DNA of 6,668 nucleotides from CAZJQT01 sp964604415 (lineage in GTDB: Bacteria > Patescibacteriota > Saccharimonadia > Saccharimonadales > CAZJQT01): the NCBI GenBank assembly GCA_964604415.1, contig CAZRYT010000025.1, forward strand, positions 1 to 6,668, read 5' to 3'. Below, one piece after another: positions 4,242 to 6,668 of the stretch. Position 1 is the stretch's first letter, and each line of letters starts with the position of its first letter. Under the pieces are notes generated by a model, which saw nothing but the letters and a program-made list of their open reading frames with translations, ran no database searches and was not told the DNA's origin. The translations under genes were made by a program, and so were the position numbers.

Positions 4242-6089
4242 ATGCTAAAAAGCGTTTTCCAGTTTCTAAAGAAGTATAAACAACTCCAGCTAGTGGTACT
4301 GAGTATTATAGTTGGTGGCGCACTGGATGTTACCTCACACCACACTGCGGCCCATTTGGTGCTGGGTATCAGCGCTATCGCCAATGTCTTCCCTTTGGCC
4401 TGGGGTATGATAGAAGACTTTCGTGGTGGCAGTTATGGCCTAGACATTTTGGCCATCACAGCCATAGTCAGCGCGGTTTTGTTGCACGAGTATTGGGCAG
4501 CCATGGTGGTAGTCCTAATGCTGACTGGTGGTGAAGCTCTGGAAGATTACGCCGAGGGTCGTGCCAAAAACGAGCTGAGCGAGCTACTTAAACGCAAGCC
4601 TAAAAAAGCTCATTTACTGCGCGGTACCACCCGAACGGACGTGCCGGTCAGTCAAATAAAGGCTGGCGACAAGCTAGTCATTTTGCCTGGAGAGGTAGTG
4701 CCAGTTGATGCCGAAGTTATAGAGGGCGCTTCTAGTTTTGATGAATCAAGCCTAACTGGTGAGAGTTTGCCGGTTGTCAAACAGATTGGCGACAAACTAC
4801 TCAGCGGTTCGGTAAATATAGAGGGCGCTATCACTGTTAAAGCCCTGCACACTGCCGCCGACAGCCAGTACGAACAAATTATTAAGTTAGTCAAAGCGGC
4901 TGCCTCCAGCCAGTCACCCTTTGTACGCTTGGCAGACCGCTATAGCATCCCTTTCACGGCCACGGCGTTTATTATTGCTGGCTCAGTCTGGTTTATGACT
5001 GGTCATGCCATCAGATTCTTGGAGGTCATCGTTGTAGCTACGCCTTGCCCGCTACTATTGGGTGCGCCGATTGCTCTAATATCTGGTATGAGTCGGGCAG
5101 CCAAACATGGCATAATTGTCAAGAATGGTGCAGCTATGGAACGCTTAGCCGAAGTACAAACGGTAGCATTTGATAAAACCGGGACGCTAACACGCGGTGT
5201 GCCAGTCGTAGACAAGATCCAGACTTTTAATAATTTTAAAGCCGATGATGTCTTGGCCTGCGCCGCGGCTCTGGAAACTAACTCCAACCACGTACTAGCC
5301 AGGGCGATCTTGACGGTAGCCGACCAAAAGAAGATTGGCCATAAACCGGCCAAGCAAGTTAAAGAATCGTCTGGCCGCGGACTTAGTGGTAGGGTTGGTG
5401 GCAAAGTTGCCCTGCTTGGCCGTTTAAACTATTTGCAAGACGAAGGCGTTAGATTGCCAAAAGCCAATTTGTCGGTAGAAAAAACTGCTACTTACGTAGC
5501 TATCAACGGTGAGCTGGCCGGTATGATAACTTTTGTCGATGAGATCAGGCCGCAGACAAAACCAATGTTACAGCGCTTAAAAGCTGTTGGTATCAAGCAA
5601 ATATTGATGGTAACTGGTGATAACAAAGCAGTTGCTCAGGCTATCGCTAAGAAGTTTGGTATTAACAATGTAGTTAGCGAAGCGCTGCCTGGCGATAAAA
5701 TCCGGGCCATAGAAGAAGTCAGCGCCAAGCCAGTCGCCTTTGTCGGTGATGGCGTCAACGATGCGCCTGTCTTAACAGCTGCCGACGTGGGCATAGCCCT
5801 GGGTGCCCGTGGCTCGACAGCCGCTAGTGAATCAGCCGATGTTGTCATCATGCTGGATGATGTTGGCCGGGTAGCCAATGCTTTTGAGATTTCTAAAAGA
5901 ACTTTCTTCATCGCCAAGCAAAGTATCTTGATAGGTATTTTCATTAGCCTTGGGTTGATGGGTGTGTTTGCCACCGGGCATTTCAAGCCAGTCCTAGGAG
6001 CCGCCCTACAAGAAGTGGTAGATGTAGCCGTTATTTTCAACGCCCTGAGAGCTCACGGTTCTTTTAGAAAAAGTGAAGTAGTCCAATAG
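4242..6089 (+). CDS. P1B-type heavy-metal translocating ATPase (TPCP type)
   Basis: 615 residues; a membrane pump that moves a metal ion across the membrane using ATP. Eight spans are expected: four before the A-domain (about 16-98), two around 236-282, and two at the C-terminus (about 560-604). Signatures seen: TGES (172-175) in the A-domain, TPCP (267-270) in the metal-binding span, DKTGT with the phosphorylated Asp311, TGDN (458-461) and GDGVNDAP (502-509). The N-domain has His-Val (350-351) where most P1B pumps have His-Pro. The last span carries QEVVD...FNALR (Q590, E591, D594, N600, R603). There is no N-terminal metal-binding (HMA) domain. TPC rather than CPC argues against a classical Cu or Zn/Cd pump and fits less-studied P1B groups (a TPC motif is reported for P1B-5), so the metal is not assigned. 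TAAGG lies 4 nt before the ATG. Its 3' end overlaps the convergent gene by 26 bp. Confidence 0.95.
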   Translation: MLKSVFQFLKKYKQLQLVVLSIIVGGALDVTSHHTAAHLVLGISAIANVFPLAWGMIEDFRGGSYGLDILAITAIVSAVLLHEYWAAMVVVLMLTGGEALEDYAEGRAKNELSELLKRKPKKAHLLRGTTRTDVPVSQIKAGDKLVILPGEVVPVDAEVIEGASSFDESSLTGESLPVVKQIGDKLLSGSVNIEGAITVKALHTAADSQYEQIIKLVKAAASSQSPFVRLADRYSIPFTATAFIIAGSVWFMTGHAIRFLEVIVVATPCPLLLGAPIALISGMSRAAKHGIIVKNGAAMERLAEVQTVAFDKTGTLTRGVPVVDKIQTFNNFKADDVLACAAALETNSNHVLARAILTVADQKKIGHKPAKQVKESSGRGLSGRVGGKVALLGRLNYLQDEGVRLPKANLSVEKTATYVAINGELAGMITFVDEIRPQTKPMLQRLKAVGIKQILMVTGDNKAVAQAIAKKFGINNVVSEALPGDKIRAIEEVSAKPVAFVGDGVNDAPVLTAADVGIALGARGSTAASESADVVIMLDDVGRVANAFEISKRTFFIAKQSILIGIFISLGLMGVFATGHFKPVLGAALQEVVDVAVIFNALRAHGSFRKSEVVQ

Positions 6090-6666
6090 TCAGAAGCGGC
6101 ACGGCGATATTGTCAATGCCGCGTGGTGAGATGTTCTCGGCAATTGTTGTCGCCGCCGGAATAATAGCTAACACATATGGCATGACAGAGGCATGAAAAC
6201 CAGCTGGGCTAAGGGCTACTAGCCAGATCATTATGCCAATAGAAGTAAATAAAAACACCGCCGTTCCTAGAATGCTTTTCGTATGTCCAAATACTTTGTA
6301 TGGCCCTAGGTTGTAGTGCCTGCCGATTAGGCCTGCTAGGCCATCAGCCAGACCAATTTGCAGCATTGCGGCAGCAAAGACCCATTTGTTGGTAGTCAAC
6401 AGGCTAGACAGGCCGATACCAACTGGAAATAGTAACGCACCCGAAGTTAGGCGATCAGTTGTATGGATAGATTTGCCCAGTTTGAATTTGTTAGTAAAAA
6501 CTACGCCAGCCAGCAAAACAAACGATAAAAGCGTGATGGTTTTGAAGCCTAAGAAAAATGGCCAGCTTGCGACCCAAACGGCGCTCAAGATATGGGTAAA
6601 TTTGCGGCCAGCTTCAACTCTCAGTAGCTTAATGTGCCACATTGCCTCTGACGAGACCACAATCAA
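6064..6666 (-). CDS. Polyprenol/phytol/dolichol kinase-family membrane protein (5' end uncertain)
   Basis: 200 residues in the window, almost entirely hydrophobic with several spans. Family hallmarks: RKFTH (21-25) matching the RK..H near the N-terminus, LADGLAGLIGRHYNLG (106-121) with Asp108, KVFGHTKSILGT (124-135) matching the K-S/T-x-x-G nucleotide-binding loop, and AENISPRGIDNIAVPL (176-191) matching the E...DN..VP motif. Relatives (SEC59 dolichol kinase, VTE5 phytol kinase, yeast DGK1) use CTP to phosphorylate lipid alcohols in the membrane, so this protein may salvage polyprenol or a similar alcohol. The substrate cannot be read from sequence. The frame is open to the window edge: TTG at 6666 and ATG at 6642 (MWHIKLLRVEAGRK) are both possible starts, and the true one may lie outside. 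No clear ribosome site decides. There is no terminator at the overlap with the ATPase gene. Confidence 0.8.
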   Translation of the reverse strand: MIVVSSEAMWHIKLLRVEAGRKFTHILSAVWVASWPFFLGFKTITLLSFVLLAGVVFTNKFKLGKSIHTTDRLTSGALLFPVGIGLSSLLTTNKWVFAAAMLQIGLADGLAGLIGRHYNLGPYKVFGHTKSILGTAVFLFTSIGIMIWLVALSPAGFHASVMPYVLAIIPAATTIAENISPRGIDNIAVPLLTIGLLHFF

Positions 6667-6668
6667 AC

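Noticed and set aside
1..6668. CRISPR arrays, insertion sequences or tandem repeats
   Set aside because: No spaced direct repeats, terminal inverted repeats or transposase-like frames were seen on either strand.

Overview
The window looks like chromosomal DNA of a small-genome bacterium of the Patescibacteria/CPR type, with Saccharibacteria (TM7) as the best guess. The grounds are indirect: compact convergent and divergent genes, a MurA with an N-terminal DNA-binding domain, a small zinc-ribbon protein of a type I associate with CPR genomes, a YggT-like protein, and a probably leaderless start. The genes read with the standard code, and the tRNA-Gly anticodon is UCC, so nothing points to the UGA=Gly lineages. 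The assignment is inference and no marker gene settles it.

Left part (1-2595): glyA (serine hydroxymethyltransferase, 3' end outside the window) runs leftward. A 90-bp divergent intergenic region separates it from murA, which runs rightward. murA carries an XRE-type helix-turn-helix in front of a complete MurA catalytic region. The intergenic region holds a good murA promoter, whose -10 box lies only nine bases before the ATG, and an inverted repeat over its -35 box. A strong symmetrical hairpin after murA serves as terminator for murA and for the convergent YggT-like gene.

Middle part (2618-4220): the YggT-like membrane protein runs leftward. Divergently, an extended -10 promoter drives tRNA-Gly(UCC) and tRNA-Arg(UCU), which abut with no spacer. 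Two small unknown proteins follow (a two-CxxC zinc ribbon and a single-span coiled-coil protein), then tRNA-His(GUG). The two small genes and their flanks are visibly more AT-rich than the genes on either side.

Right part (4242-6668): a P1B-type metal ATPase starts 21 bp after tRNA-His. It overlaps, tail to tail by 26 bp, a leftward integral membrane protein of the polyprenol/phytol/dolichol kinase family whose 5' end lies at the window edge.

Functionally, most genes are core ones: one-carbon metabolism, peptidoglycan precursor synthesis, tRNAs, metal transport and lipid-alcohol phosphorylation. The most unusual object is the HTH-MurA fusion with a candidate operator in its own promoter, which would be a simple autoregulatory loop for the first committed step of wall synthesis. 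Also notable are a tRNA-Gly with A at the discriminator position and two places where a protein gene begins 12-21 nt after a tRNA CCA end.
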